From NCBI RefSeq assembly GCF_004519405.1, contig NZ_SGWI01000001.1, forward strand, positions 558,001 to 622,000: DNA of 64,000 nt. The letters run 5' to 3'. The notes beneath the pieces were generated by a model. That model did no database searches. It saw nothing but the letters and a program-made list of their open reading frames with translations, and was not told where the DNA came from. Positions 43,380-52,600 of this stretch are shown piece after piece. Position 1 is the stretch's first letter. Each line of letters starts with the position of its first letter. This DNA comes from Pseudomonas sp. BCA17 (GTDB taxonomy: Bacteria; Pseudomonadota; Gammaproteobacteria; Pseudomonadales; Pseudomonadaceae). Both the position numbers and the translations under genes were made by a program.

Positions 43380-44147
43380 ATGTCCAAGACCAACCTGTTC
43401 GACCTCGATGGAAAGATCGCATTTGTTTCCGGTGCCAGCCGCGGTATCGGCGAGGCCATTGCCAAGTTGCTGGCCCAGCAAGGCGCCCATGTGATCGTGT
43501 CCAGCCGTAAGCTGGAAGGCTGCCAGCACGTTGCCGATGCGATCATCGCCGACGGCGGCAAGGCCACCGCCGTGGCCTGCCATATCGGTGAAATGGAGCA
43601 GATCACCCAGGTGTTCGCCGGCATCCGCGAGCAATTCGGCCGCCTGGACATCCTGGTCAACAACGCCGCCACCAATCCGCAGTTCTGCAACGTGCTGGAC
43701 ACCGACCTCGGCGCGTTCCAGAAGACCGTCGACGTGAACATCCGCGGCTATTTCTTCATGTCGGTGGAAGCCGGCAAGCTGATGCGCGAGAACGGCGGCG
43801 GCAGCATCATCAACGTGGCCTCGATCAACGGCATTTCCCCCGGCGTGTTCCAGGGCATCTACTCGGTGACCAAGGCGGCCGTGATCAACATGACCAAGGT
43901 GTTCGCCAAGGAATGTGCGGCGTTCGGCATTCGTTGCAACGCGCTGCTACCCGGCCTGACCGACACCAAGTTCGCCTCGGCGCTGGTGAAGAACGACTCG
44001 ATCCTGAAGATGGCCCTGGCGCAGATCCCGCTCAAGCGCGTGGCCGATCCCAGCGAGATGGCCGGTGCGGTACTGTTCCTGGCCAGTGATGCATCGAGCT
44101 ACACCACGGGTGTGTCGCTGAATGTGGACGGTGGTTTTCTGTCCTGA
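43380..44147 (+). CDS. SDR-family oxidoreductase
   Basis: This 255-residue classical short-chain dehydrogenase has the nucleotide motif SGASRGIGEAIA, NNAATNP, the active-site serine in IINVASINGISPG and the Tyr-x-x-x-Lys in IYSVTKAAV. The C-terminus has the usual VLFLASDASSYTTGVSLNVDGG. Asn-Asn-Ala and Ser/Tyr/Lys are intact, so it should be active. The ATG has an AAGGAAA site. It is linked to the kinase-fold gene upstream, which suggests a hydroxyacyl-CoA or polyol substrate (inference). Confidence 0.9.
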   Translation: MSKTNLFDLDGKIAFVSGASRGIGEAIAKLLAQQGAHVIVSSRKLEGCQHVADAIIADGGKATAVACHIGEMEQITQVFAGIREQFGRLDILVNNAATNPQFCNVLDTDLGAFQKTVDVNIRGYFFMSVEAGKLMRENGGGSIINVASINGISPGVFQGIYSVTKAAVINMTKVFAKECAAFGIRCNALLPGLTDTKFASALVKNDSILKMALAQIPLKRVADPSEMAGAVLFLASDASSYTTGVSLNVDGGFLS

Positions 44148-44164
44148 CATCGCCTGGGTTTGCT

Positions 44165-44203
44165 CAGATCGATTTGCGAGTAACCTTGGCGCAGATCGAT
44201 CTG
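44165..44203. promoter_or_regulatory. Direct repeats upstream of the MocR gene, candidate autoregulatory site
   Basis: CAGATCGATTTG (44165-44176) and CAGATCGATCTG (44192-44203) are near-identical direct repeats 27 bases apart, the second itself a perfect palindrome ending 14 bases before the MocR start. MocR regulators such as GabR bind direct repeats about three helical turns apart. The spacing and position make this a plausible operator. Confidence 0.5.
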
Positions 44204-44217
44204 TCCCAGGATGAAAC

Positions 44218-45651
44218 ATGGAATTGCACCTCGTCATCAATGGCCGCAAGGACTTGGCTGCCCAGCTTTACCAACAGTTGCGCGAAGCCATCGCCGCCGG
44301 GCGGCTTTCGGCGGGCGCGCAACTGCCCCCCAGCCGCCTGCTCGCCGAGCAATTAGGCGTATCGCGCAAGACCGTATCCGACACCTACGCCACGTTGACG
44401 TACGAGGGGTTGCTGGTCGGCAGGATTGGCCGGGGCACCTTCGTCAACGCCTGGGCGCATCAGCCCGACCGCGTGCAGACCGCCGCGGACCTGGCCTGCG
44501 CCGCCAACCTGGGCAAATGGGCTGCGTTGCCCTCGCCCATGCACCACCCCACCCCGGACAGAACCCTGCGCTATGAATTTATCGGCGGTGCGACCACACG
44601 CAATCAATTCCCCCAGGATGAATGGCGGCGTTGCACCCAGGATGCGTTGCGCCGTATCGCACAACACAACGGTTTTTACAGCCAGCCGGAAGGTTTGCCG
44701 GCCTTGCGCGAGGCCATCGCAGGGCATATCGCCTTTTCCCGTGGGGTGAAATGCCACGCCGATGACATCGTGGTCACCAACGGCGCGCAACAGGCGCTGG
44801 ACTTGATCACCCGCGTGGTAGTGGAACCCGGCACACTCGTGGCCATGGAAGACCCCGGCTACAGCCCCGCCCGCCAGCTGTTCATGGCCATGGGCGCGTG
44901 CGTTGCCGACGTGCCGGTGGACTCACAGGGCATTGAGGTCGACAAGATCCCCGACGGCACGCGACTGATCTATGTGACCCCCTCCCACCAGTTTCCCCTG
45001 GGCATGCCCATGAGCCTGGCGCGCCGCGAAGCGTTGCTGGCCCGCGCCTTCGCGTTGGGCGCGATCATCATCGAAGACGACTACGACAGCGATTTCCGCT
45101 ACGAAGGTCGCCCCGCCAACTCCCTGCAAAGCATGGACACGCGAGGATTGGTGGCCTACGTCGGGACCTTCTCGAAATCCCTGCTGCCGGAGCTGCGCCT
45201 GGGCTATGCCGTGCTGCCGCCGGCAATTCATAGCGCAGTGCTCAAGGCCAAGCAACTGACCGACCAGCACAGCTCCACCTTGCCGCAATGGGCATTGGCC
45301 AAGTTCATCAACGAAGGTTATTTGCTCAAGCATATTCGTCGCTGCCACGCGGTGTACGCCGGGCGCCGCGAGCGCATCCTGCAGCGCCTGGCGGGGGATC
45401 TGTCGCCGTGGTTCGAAGCGGTGCCCAGCGTGATCGGGTTTCATATGGCGGCGTTGTGCAAGGTTCCGCTGGATATCGCGTTGCTGAGGCGCCTGGCACG
45501 GGAGGCGGAAGTCGGTTTATACCCCTTGGATGTGTTCTTCCATACCGCACCGATGCGCCAGGGCCTGACCATCGGGTTCGGCGCGATCGAACTGCTGGAC
45601 ATCGACCCTGCGCTGGATCGGGTGCGCGATATTCTGCTCCAAATGAGCTAG
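44218..45651 (+). CDS. MocR/PdxR-like GntR regulator with aminotransferase domain
   Basis: This 477-residue regulator has an N-terminal GntR winged helix (LYQQLREAIAAGRLSAGAQLPPSRLLAEQLGVSRKTVSDTYATLTYEGLLVGRIGRGTFV) and a C-terminal fold-type I aminotransferase-like domain. The PLP lysine is in GTFSKSLLPELRLGYAVLP. Proteins of this type control PLP synthesis (PdxR), GABA (GabR) or polyamine/export genes. It is transcribed alone after the SDR gene; direct repeats lie immediately upstream. The target is not evident. Confidence 0.9.
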   Translation: MELHLVINGRKDLAAQLYQQLREAIAAGRLSAGAQLPPSRLLAEQLGVSRKTVSDTYATLTYEGLLVGRIGRGTFVNAWAHQPDRVQTAADLACAANLGKWAALPSPMHHPTPDRTLRYEFIGGATTRNQFPQDEWRRCTQDALRRIAQHNGFYSQPEGLPALREAIAGHIAFSRGVKCHADDIVVTNGAQQALDLITRVVVEPGTLVAMEDPGYSPARQLFMAMGACVADVPVDSQGIEVDKIPDGTRLIYVTPSHQFPLGMPMSLARREALLARAFALGAIIIEDDYDSDFRYEGRPANSLQSMDTRGLVAYVGTFSKSLLPELRLGYAVLPPAIHSAVLKAKQLTDQHSSTLPQWALAKFINEGYLLKHIRRCHAVYAGRRERILQRLAGDLSPWFEAVPSVIGFHMAALCKVPLDIALLRRLAREAEVGLYPLDVFFHTAPMRQGLTIGFGAIELLDIDPALDRVRDILLQMS

Positions 45652-45692
45652 AGGCCCCCGCCGTGCCTTCACTGTAGGAGCAGATCAGCGAC

Positions 45693-46322
45693 TCACGGGC
45701 GTTTGAAGTGACGGCGCAGGTCTTCAATCTGTGGTCGGCAGGCACAGCCTTCCAAGTGATCATTGACCATCCCCATGGCCTGCATCAACGCATACATCGT
45801 GGTCGGGCCAACGAAGGTCCAGCCGCGCTTCTTCAGGGCTTTGGACAATCGCACCGAAGCCGGCGAGGTCGGGTTGCCCGTCCAGTAAGCCAGGTCCACC
45901 ACTGCCGGGCGCTCTTCAGGGCAAGGCTCGAACGCCCACAACCACTGCGCCAGCGAGCCGGTCTCATCCACCAGCTCACACGCCCGGCGTGCATTGTTGA
46001 TTGTGGAGACGATCTTCGCCCGATTACGCACGATGCCGGGATCATTCATCAGCCGCTCTATATCGGCTTCGCCATACCGGGCCACGCGACGGAAATCAAA
46101 CCCGTCGAATGCCGCGCGGAACTGCTCGCGCTTGCGCAAGATGGTGATCCAGGCCATGCCCGCCTGAAAACCTTCCAGGCAGATTTTCTCGTACAGCTGG
46201 ATATCATCCGCCACCGGCACGCCCCACTCGTGGTCATGATAACGGCGATACTCCGGCGCCGAGGTGCGCCAAGTGCAGTAGCTCAGCCCTGTTGCGTCCG
46301 TGGTCAGCCCTGGCTCGTCCAT
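45693..46322 (-). CDS. tag: DNA-3-methyladenine glycosylase I
   Basis: This 209-residue base-excision repair enzyme removes 3-methyladenine from DNA. It aligns by eye with E. coli Tag: CTWRTSAPEYRRYHDHEWGVPVADDIQLYEKICLEGFQAGMAWITILRKRE at the start, and the end LSKALKKRGWTFVGPTTMYALMQAMGMVNDHLEGCACR. The zinc-binding Cys/His set (N-terminal Cys and His, C-terminal His and Cys) is present. The ATG at 46322 lies near the divergent dicarboxylate transporter promoter region. Confidence 0.93.
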   Translation of the reverse strand: MDEPGLTTDATGLSYCTWRTSAPEYRRYHDHEWGVPVADDIQLYEKICLEGFQAGMAWITILRKREQFRAAFDGFDFRRVARYGEADIERLMNDPGIVRNRAKIVSTINNARRACELVDETGSLAQWLWAFEPCPEERPAVVDLAYWTGNPTSPASVRLSKALKKRGWTFVGPTTMYALMQAMGMVNDHLEGCACRPQIEDLRRHFKRP

Positions 46323-46489
46323 CCATCACCTCTCCAATCGAGGCACGGATGATAAGCGAAAAATTTTCCAGCCCGCCAACCGCTCAAGCATCACCCTCAC
46401 CGACCAACTGGTCAGACCGGGACCAGACAACCCTCGAATTTTTACTTGTGGTTTCAAAAAAACCCGGCGTAGACTGGCCCCGCACTGGA

Positions 46490-46510
46490 CTTACCGGTAA
46501 TACCACAACA
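46490..46510. promoter_or_regulatory. Candidate GntR/FCD operator upstream of the dicarboxylate symporter
   Basis: The region reads TTACCGGTAATACCACAA. It contains a perfect palindrome TTACCGGTAA (46491-46500) and a GGT-N3-ACC core (46496-46504), the half-site pattern of FadR/FCD-type GntR regulators. Two such regulators are encoded just downstream of the symporter. A TTGTGGT (46446-46452) and ACCACAA (46503-46509) also mirror each other. Confidence 0.4.
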
Positions 46511-46554
46511 ATTAAGCCCTGGAATCACCAGGGCACCGAATAGAGATCCCTCCC

Positions 46555-47865
46555 ATGCTCAGATGGTGCTCGCGTTCGATTTTCCTGCAAGTCGTGATCG
46601 GTCTGATGCTCGGCATCATCTGTGGCCTGGCCCTTCCCGAATTCTCCTCGCAACTCAAACCCCTGGGTGACGGCTTTATCAAGCTGATCAAGATGCTGAT
46701 CGGCCTGATCGTGTTCTGCGTGGTGGTCAGCGGTATTTCCGGCGCCGGCGACTTGAAGAAAGTCGGGCGAATCGGTCTCAAGTCGGTGATCTACTTTGAA
46801 GTGCTCACCACCGTGGCCCTGGTCATCGGCTTGGTCATGGCGTTCAGTACCGGAATCGGCCAAGGCGCCAATATCCACTTGGAGCAACTGTCCTCTGCCG
46901 GCCTGAATGAACTGGCCGACAAAGGCCATCACATCCGTGGCACCAGCCAGTTCCTGATGGAGCTGATCCCCAATTCGGTGATCGGTGCCTTCGCCGACAA
47001 CAACGTGCTGCAAGTGCTGCTGTTCTCGGTGCTCTTCGGCAGTGCGTTGAACCTGGTGGGCGAAGCGGCCTCGGGCATCACACGGCTGATCAATGAACTG
47101 AGCCATGTGATTTTCCGCATCATGGGCATGATCGTGCGCCTGGCACCGATCGGCGTGTTCGGCGCGATCGCCTTCACCACCAGCACCTACGGCCTGGATT
47201 CGCTGCAACACCTGGGCAGCCTGGTGGGTTTGTTCTACCTGACCTGCTTCGCCTTTGTCGCAGTGGTGCTTGGCCTGGTAATGCGCCTGTCCGGCCTGCG
47301 CATGCTGCCGTTGCTCAAGTACCTGCGTGAAGAACTGCTGATCGTGATGGGCACCGCCTCCTCCGACGCCGTGTTGCCACAGGTCATGCGTAAACTCGAA
47401 CACCTGGGCATCGGCAGCTCCACCGTGGGCCTGGTGATTCCGACCGGGTACTCGTTCAACCTTGATGGCTTCTCGATCTACCTGACCCTGGCCATTGTGT
47501 TCATCGCCAATGCCACCGGTACACCGCTGTCGGTGACCGACTTGCTGACCATCCTGCTGGTGTCGTTGATCACCTCCAAAGGCGCCCACGGCATTCCGGG
47601 GTCTGCACTGGTGATTCTGGCCGCGACGCTTACCGCCATCCCGGCGATTCCGGTGGTCGGCCTGGTGCTGGTACTGGCGGTGGACTGGTTCATGGGCATC
47701 GGCCGTGCGCTGACCAACCTGATCGGCAACTGCGTGGCGACCGTGGCCATCGCCCGCTGGGAAAAAGACATCGATATCCAGCGTGCCAACAAGGTGCTCG
47801 ACGGCCAGCAAGGTTATGCCTTCCAGACCAAGAAACCGGTGCTGCCGACGCACCAGGAGTTCTGA
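46555..47865 (+). CDS. DctA-like dicarboxylate/amino acid:cation symporter
   Basis: This 436-residue inner-membrane symporter is of the DAACS family. Recognisable parts are FLQVVIGLMLGIICGLALPEF, LKPLGDGFIKLIKMLIGLIVFCVVVSGISG, GTASSDAVLPQVMRKLEHLGI (substrate-binding hairpin) and VGLVIPTGYSFNLDGFSIYLTLAIVFIANATGTPL. These match DctA, the C4-dicarboxylate carrier. The gene is followed by two FCD-type GntR regulators, so it may be controlled by the carboxylate it carries. Aspartate/glutamate is the alternative substrate class. Confidence 0.88.
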   Translation: MLRWCSRSIFLQVVIGLMLGIICGLALPEFSSQLKPLGDGFIKLIKMLIGLIVFCVVVSGISGAGDLKKVGRIGLKSVIYFEVLTTVALVIGLVMAFSTGIGQGANIHLEQLSSAGLNELADKGHHIRGTSQFLMELIPNSVIGAFADNNVLQVLLFSVLFGSALNLVGEAASGITRLINELSHVIFRIMGMIVRLAPIGVFGAIAFTTSTYGLDSLQHLGSLVGLFYLTCFAFVAVVLGLVMRLSGLRMLPLLKYLREELLIVMGTASSDAVLPQVMRKLEHLGIGSSTVGLVIPTGYSFNLDGFSIYLTLAIVFIANATGTPLSVTDLLTILLVSLITSKGAHGIPGSALVILAATLTAIPAIPVVGLVLVLAVDWFMGIGRALTNLIGNCVATVAIARWEKDIDIQRANKVLDGQQGYAFQTKKPVLPTHQEF

Positions 47866-47919
47866 TTTTTCGGGCCGGCCGGATGACCGGCCGCACCAAC
47901 CTTTAAAGGAGCGTACGAC

Positions 47920-48621
47920 GTGATCAGCACCTCAACCGTCGTCAATTCAGTGGTAGAAAAATTGCGCGCCGCCCTCAAGCGCGGCCAGTGGCGCCAGGGC
48001 GAAATGCTGCCCGGCCAACGCGAACTGGCCGAACAGATGGGCATCAGCCGCCCCAGCCTGCGCGAAGCGGTGATTGTGCTCGAAACCCTCGGCCTGGTGC
48101 GCTCCATGCCGGGCAAGGGCGTGGTGGTGCTCGAAACCAGCGTGAACGAGCCCCAAGCCAGTAACGCCGTGGCCGATGCCAGCCTCGAAGACATCCTGCA
48201 ACTGCGCTACACCCTCGAACCCTTCATTGTCGGCCTGGTGGCTCAGTCCATCAGCAGCAAGGAAGTCGGCCAATTGCGACTGACCCTGATGGATATGCGC
48301 GAAGCCCTCGACGCCGGTGACGCCGAAGCGGGGATGAACGCCTACCTCAACTTCCACGAGGAACTCTTCGCCCTGACCTCCAACCCGATCTTCCAGAACG
48401 TGGTGCAACAAACCAGCAATGCCCTCAAGCAGAGTGCCCAGGTACTGCGCAACTCCCCCGAACATCTGGCCGAGCGCCTGCAGGAAAATGAAGCCGTGGT
48501 GCGCGCCATCCGCAACAAGAACAGCGCCCTGGCCAGTGCCGAGATGCGCCGGCATATCCTGCAGGAAGGCTTGCGCATGGGCATACGCCTGAATATCCCG
48601 GACGACAATCTGGGCAGCTGA
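47920..48621 (+). CDS. FadR-type GntR regulator (FCD domain)
   Basis: This 233-residue regulator has a GntR winged helix (KRGQWRQGEMLPGQRELAEQMGISRPSLREAVIVLETLGLV) and an all-helical FCD ligand domain (LEDILQLRYTLEPFIVGLVA...AYLNFHEELFALTSNPIFQNVV...MRRHI) holding likely metal/carboxylate-binding Asp/His residues. It starts at a GTG (47920) behind a strong AAAGGAG site. Located 54 bp after the symporter, it probably regulates that gene in response to an organic acid. Confidence 0.9.
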   Translation: MISTSTVVNSVVEKLRAALKRGQWRQGEMLPGQRELAEQMGISRPSLREAVIVLETLGLVRSMPGKGVVVLETSVNEPQASNAVADASLEDILQLRYTLEPFIVGLVAQSISSKEVGQLRLTLMDMREALDAGDAEAGMNAYLNFHEELFALTSNPIFQNVVQQTSNALKQSAQVLRNSPEHLAERLQENEAVVRAIRNKNSALASAEMRRHILQEGLRMGIRLNIPDDNLGS

Positions 48622-48637
48622 TTATTGGAGACAGGCC

Positions 48638-49327
48638 ATGAGCGCTCACGCATTACAACGTCACGCAGTCAGCACCGTCCTGCCCGCCATGCGCCTGGTG
48701 GCGGGCAAGAAACCTTCGGTGGACGATATCTACCCACGGCTGTTCGACGCGATCCTGGAACAACGCATCGCGCCGGCCAGCCGTTTTACCGAAGAGGGTT
48801 TGGGCGAGATCTTCGGTGTGAGTCGTAGTGTGATTCGCAGAGTCCTGGCAAAACTGTCCCACCAACAGGTGATCATTCTGCGCCCCAACCAGCGCGCCCG
48901 AGTGGCAACGCCGGATGCCCGACAAACCCGGCAAATCCTTGAGGCGCGGTGCATGACGGAGAGCATGGTGGTGCAACTGGCCTGCGCCGAAGCCACACCC
49001 CCTCAGGTGCGCCAATTACGTGAGCTGATTGCCAGGGAGCGCGAATGCATCGAGCGTGATCAACGCGCACCGGCCATTCGGCTCTCCGGGGAATTTCACC
49101 TGCAATTGGCGGCAATCGCGGGCAATGCGCCGTTGGCACAATTCCTCAACAGCCTGGTGCCGTTGACTTCGTTGATCATCGCCCAGTACGAAAGCCAAGC
49201 GTACAGCTGCTGCACGTGGCAGGAACACATGGCAATCACCGACGCGGTTGAAAGGCGCGATGCAGACCACGCCGTGAACCTGATGACCCAGCACCTGAAC
49301 CATCTGGCTCATTGTCTGGCTCACTGA
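48638..49327 (+). CDS. Second GntR-family FCD regulator
   Basis: This 229-residue regulator has a GntR helix-turn-helix (LEQRIAPASRFTEEGLGEIFGVSRSVIRRVLAKLSHQQVIILRPNQRARV) and an FCD-type domain (ILEARCMTESMVVQLACAEATPP...LSGEFHLQLAAIAGNAPLAQFLNSLVPLTSLI...HMAITDAVERRDADHAV). It follows the first GntR gene by 16 bp and appears co-transcribed. Two different FCD regulators in tandem behind one transporter is unusual and suggests dual control of the locus or of a separate catabolic pathway. Confidence 0.88.
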   Translation: MSAHALQRHAVSTVLPAMRLVAGKKPSVDDIYPRLFDAILEQRIAPASRFTEEGLGEIFGVSRSVIRRVLAKLSHQQVIILRPNQRARVATPDARQTRQILEARCMTESMVVQLACAEATPPQVRQLRELIARERECIERDQRAPAIRLSGEFHLQLAAIAGNAPLAQFLNSLVPLTSLIIAQYESQAYSCCTWQEHMAITDAVERRDADHAVNLMTQHLNHLAHCLAH

Positions 49328-49558
49328 CGGGCGTGGAAGCGATGTAAAGCCGCTGGCTCAAACAACTGTCCTGAACGGTGTCTTCACTCATCAGGTGCAC
49401 AATCACAGATTACCCTGATGTACGTAGACTCCCAGGCATTGCTCACACTGCTCACCGGAGGCGTTCCAGTCATTTAGGGTTATTCAACTCATGACGCCCA
49501 TGGTCATCGCGGGCAGATCCTGCTGAACGCCGAACAGCCCAGCGTTTGTTGGCTCCAC

Positions 49559-49595
49559 AAAAAATCCCCGCATGTTTCCATACGGGGATTTTTGG
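49559..49595 (-). terminator. Intrinsic terminator of gdhB (works on both strands)
   Basis: AAAAATCCCCG (49561-49571) pairs with CGGGGATTTTT (49584-49594). On the minus strand it follows the gdhB stop by about 20 bases and ends in a T-tract, so it terminates gdhB; the symmetric A/T flanks would also stop rightward transcription from the GntR genes. Confidence 0.92.
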
Positions 49596-49616
49596 TTTTC
49601 AGTTACGGATCAAGGT

Positions 49617-52600
49617 TTAAAGCGGCGATTGACCACTCAGCGCCAAATCCAGCAACTCACGGTTGGCCACGGCGTACATCGCATAGTCCGTGCCGACCGC
49701 AGCACGGATTTCCAGCATCATCGCGACCCAACGATCAGCCATGTCCTTGTGCTGTTCAAGCCACAGGGCCACGCGGGCTTCCATGTCTTGAGGCGCATCC
49801 GCCATTTGCAGGACGGAGATGGTGATCGCCCGTTGCTGCCAGTCCACATCATCGCGGAAGGCTTCGCGAGCCTGGGCCTGCCAGTTGTTGGCCACCGGCA
49901 GATCGCTGATCTGCTGCAGGTACCACGGCAAGTCCAGGGCGCTGCCGACGGCAAAGTAAGCCTTGGCCACTTCGGCGGCGTCGTGCCCAGTGACGTCGGC
50001 GGCTTCGATGATCGGCAGCAAGGTGTACAGGTGAGTCGTGCCTGCAACCATGCGTGCCAACAGCTCCGGTACGCCGGCGTCGGTGTAGGCCTGGTAGCGG
50101 GACTGCCAGCCTTCGCGGGTCGGACCTTCCAGCAGTTCGTCGAGCTTGAGACCGAGCGCGGCCAGGTGCGGACCGAAGTGCGCGGTATCGCGGCCAGCGT
50201 CCTGCTCGTTGCGGCGGCTGCGCAGGAACCAGCGCGTAGCGCGACGGCCCAGGCGCATCAGTTCATCCATCAGCTCCAGTTGCACATCAGCCGAAACCTG
50301 GTGGTCCAGGGCTTCGATCTGACGGAACCAGTGCGGGAGGTGGAAGATGTCACGCACGATCACATAAGCGCCCGCCACGTTCGCCGGGCTCATGCCGGTC
50401 GACTCTTTGAGCCGCTGGACGAAGGTGATGCCCATGTGGTTGACCAGATCGTTGGCGATCTGGGTGCTGACGATCTCGCGCTTCAGACGGTGACGACGCA
50501 TGGCCTCGGAGAACTTGGCCACCAGGCTCGGCGGGAACGCGGTCTCCATGTCACGGGTCAGGTACTCGTCATCCGGTACCAGCGACTTGAGCAGCGCTTC
50601 CTTGAGGTCGATCTTGCTGTACGAGATCAGCACCGACAGTTCCGGACGGGTCAGGCCCTTGCCATTCGCGGCGCGCTCGGTGAGCTGCTCCTCGGTCGGC
50701 AGGTACTCGATGGCGCGGTCCAGCTTGCCACGGCCTTCCAGGTCGCTCATCAGGCGCTTGTACTCGGCGGCACGCTCGTAGGCACGGCGCGCAGCCAGGG
50801 ACAGGGCCTGGGTCTGCTTGTAGTTGTTGCCCAACACCAGGTTGCCGACTTCGTCGGTCATGCTCGCCAGCAACTGGTTGCGTTGCTTGTCGGTCATGTC
50901 ACCGGCCTGCACCACTTCGTTGAGCAGGATCTTGATGTTCACTTCGTGGTCGGAGCAGTCCACGCCACCGGCGTTGTCGATGAAGTCAGTGTTGGAACCG
51001 CCGCCATTGAGGCCGAATTCCACACGACCCAGTTGGGTCATGCCGAGGTTACCGCCCTCGCCCACCACCTTGCAGCGCAGCTCGTTGCCGTTCACACGCA
51101 GCGCGTCGTTGGCCTTGTCGCCTACATCGGCATGGCTTTCGGTGCTGGCCTTGACGTAGGTACCGATACCGCCGTTCCACAACAGGTCCACCGGTGCCTT
51201 GAGCAAGGCGTTCAGCAGTTCGGTCGGGGTCAGCTTGTCGGCCGAGATATCGAAGCGTTCTTTCATCTGTGGCGAGATGGTGATGCTCTTCGCGCTGCGC
51301 GAGAAGATACCGCCGCCTTCGGACATGATGCTGGTGTCGTAGTCGGTCCAGGCCGAACGCGGCAGCTCGAACATGCGCTTGCGCTCGACAAAGCTGGTCG
51401 CCGGGTTCGGGTTCGGGTCGATGAAGATATGCAGGTGGTTGAAGGCCGCGACCAGTTGCAGCTTGTCGGACATCAACAGGCCGTTACCGAACACGTCACC
51501 GGCCATGTCACCCACGCCGACTACAGTGATGCTGTCTTCCTGCACATTGATGCCGCGCTCGCGGAAGTGGCGCTGTACGCCGACCCACGCGCCCTTGGCG
51601 GTGATGCCCATTTTCTTGTGGTCATAACCGGCCGAACCACCGGAGGCGAATGCGTCGCCCAGCCAGAAGCCGTAGTCGATGGCGATACCGTTGGCGATGT
51701 CGGAGAAGGTCGCAGTGCCCTTGTCCGCAGCAACTACCAGGTACGGGTCATCGTCGTCATGCCGCACGACGTTGACCGGCGGCACCAGGGCACCGTCCTT
51801 CAGGTTGTCGGTGATGTCCAGCAGGCCGGAAATGAAGATGCGGTAGCAGGCGATGCCTTCGGCCGCGATCTCGTCCCGGGTGCCGCCCAACGGCAGGCGG
51901 CGCGGCAGGAAGCCGCCCTTGGCGCCCACCGGCACGATCACCGAGTTCTTCACTTGCTGGGCTTTTACCAGGCCGAGCACTTCGGTCCGATAGTCTTCTT
52001 CACGGTCCGACCAGCGCAGGCCACCGCGCGCAACGTTGCCGAAGCGCAGGTGCACGCCTTCGACACGCGGCGAGTACACGAAGATTTCAAACTTCGGCAC
52101 AGGCTTTGGCAGCTCGGGAATGGCACGCGGGTCGAACTTGAAGCTGAAGTACGACTTGTTCTGGCCGTTGGCGTCGGTCTGGTAGAAGTTGGTACGCAGG
52201 GTCGCCTTGATCAGGTCCAGGTAGCGACGCAGGATACGGTCTTCGTTGAGCACCTGAACGTCGTCCAGGGCCGTGAGGATCGCTTGTTCCAGGCGTTGCT
52301 GCTTGTCTTCCAGGTCGTCGGCGGTGAGCTTGCGCGCCAGGTAGAAGCGCGTCTTGAACAACCGGGTCAACTCGCGGGCGATGTCGGTGTGGTTGTTCAG
52401 GGTGCTGGCGATGTAACCCAGGTCGAAGCCCAGGCGGATCTGCTTCAGGTAACGGGCGTAGGCACGCAGCAACGCCACATCGCGCCATGGCAGGCCGGCG
52501 GTGAGTACCAGGCGGTTGAACGCATCGTTCTCGGCGTCGCCATGCACGATGTGCACGAACGCGTCCTGCAGGGTGTCGTTGAGCTGCTGGATATCCAGGT

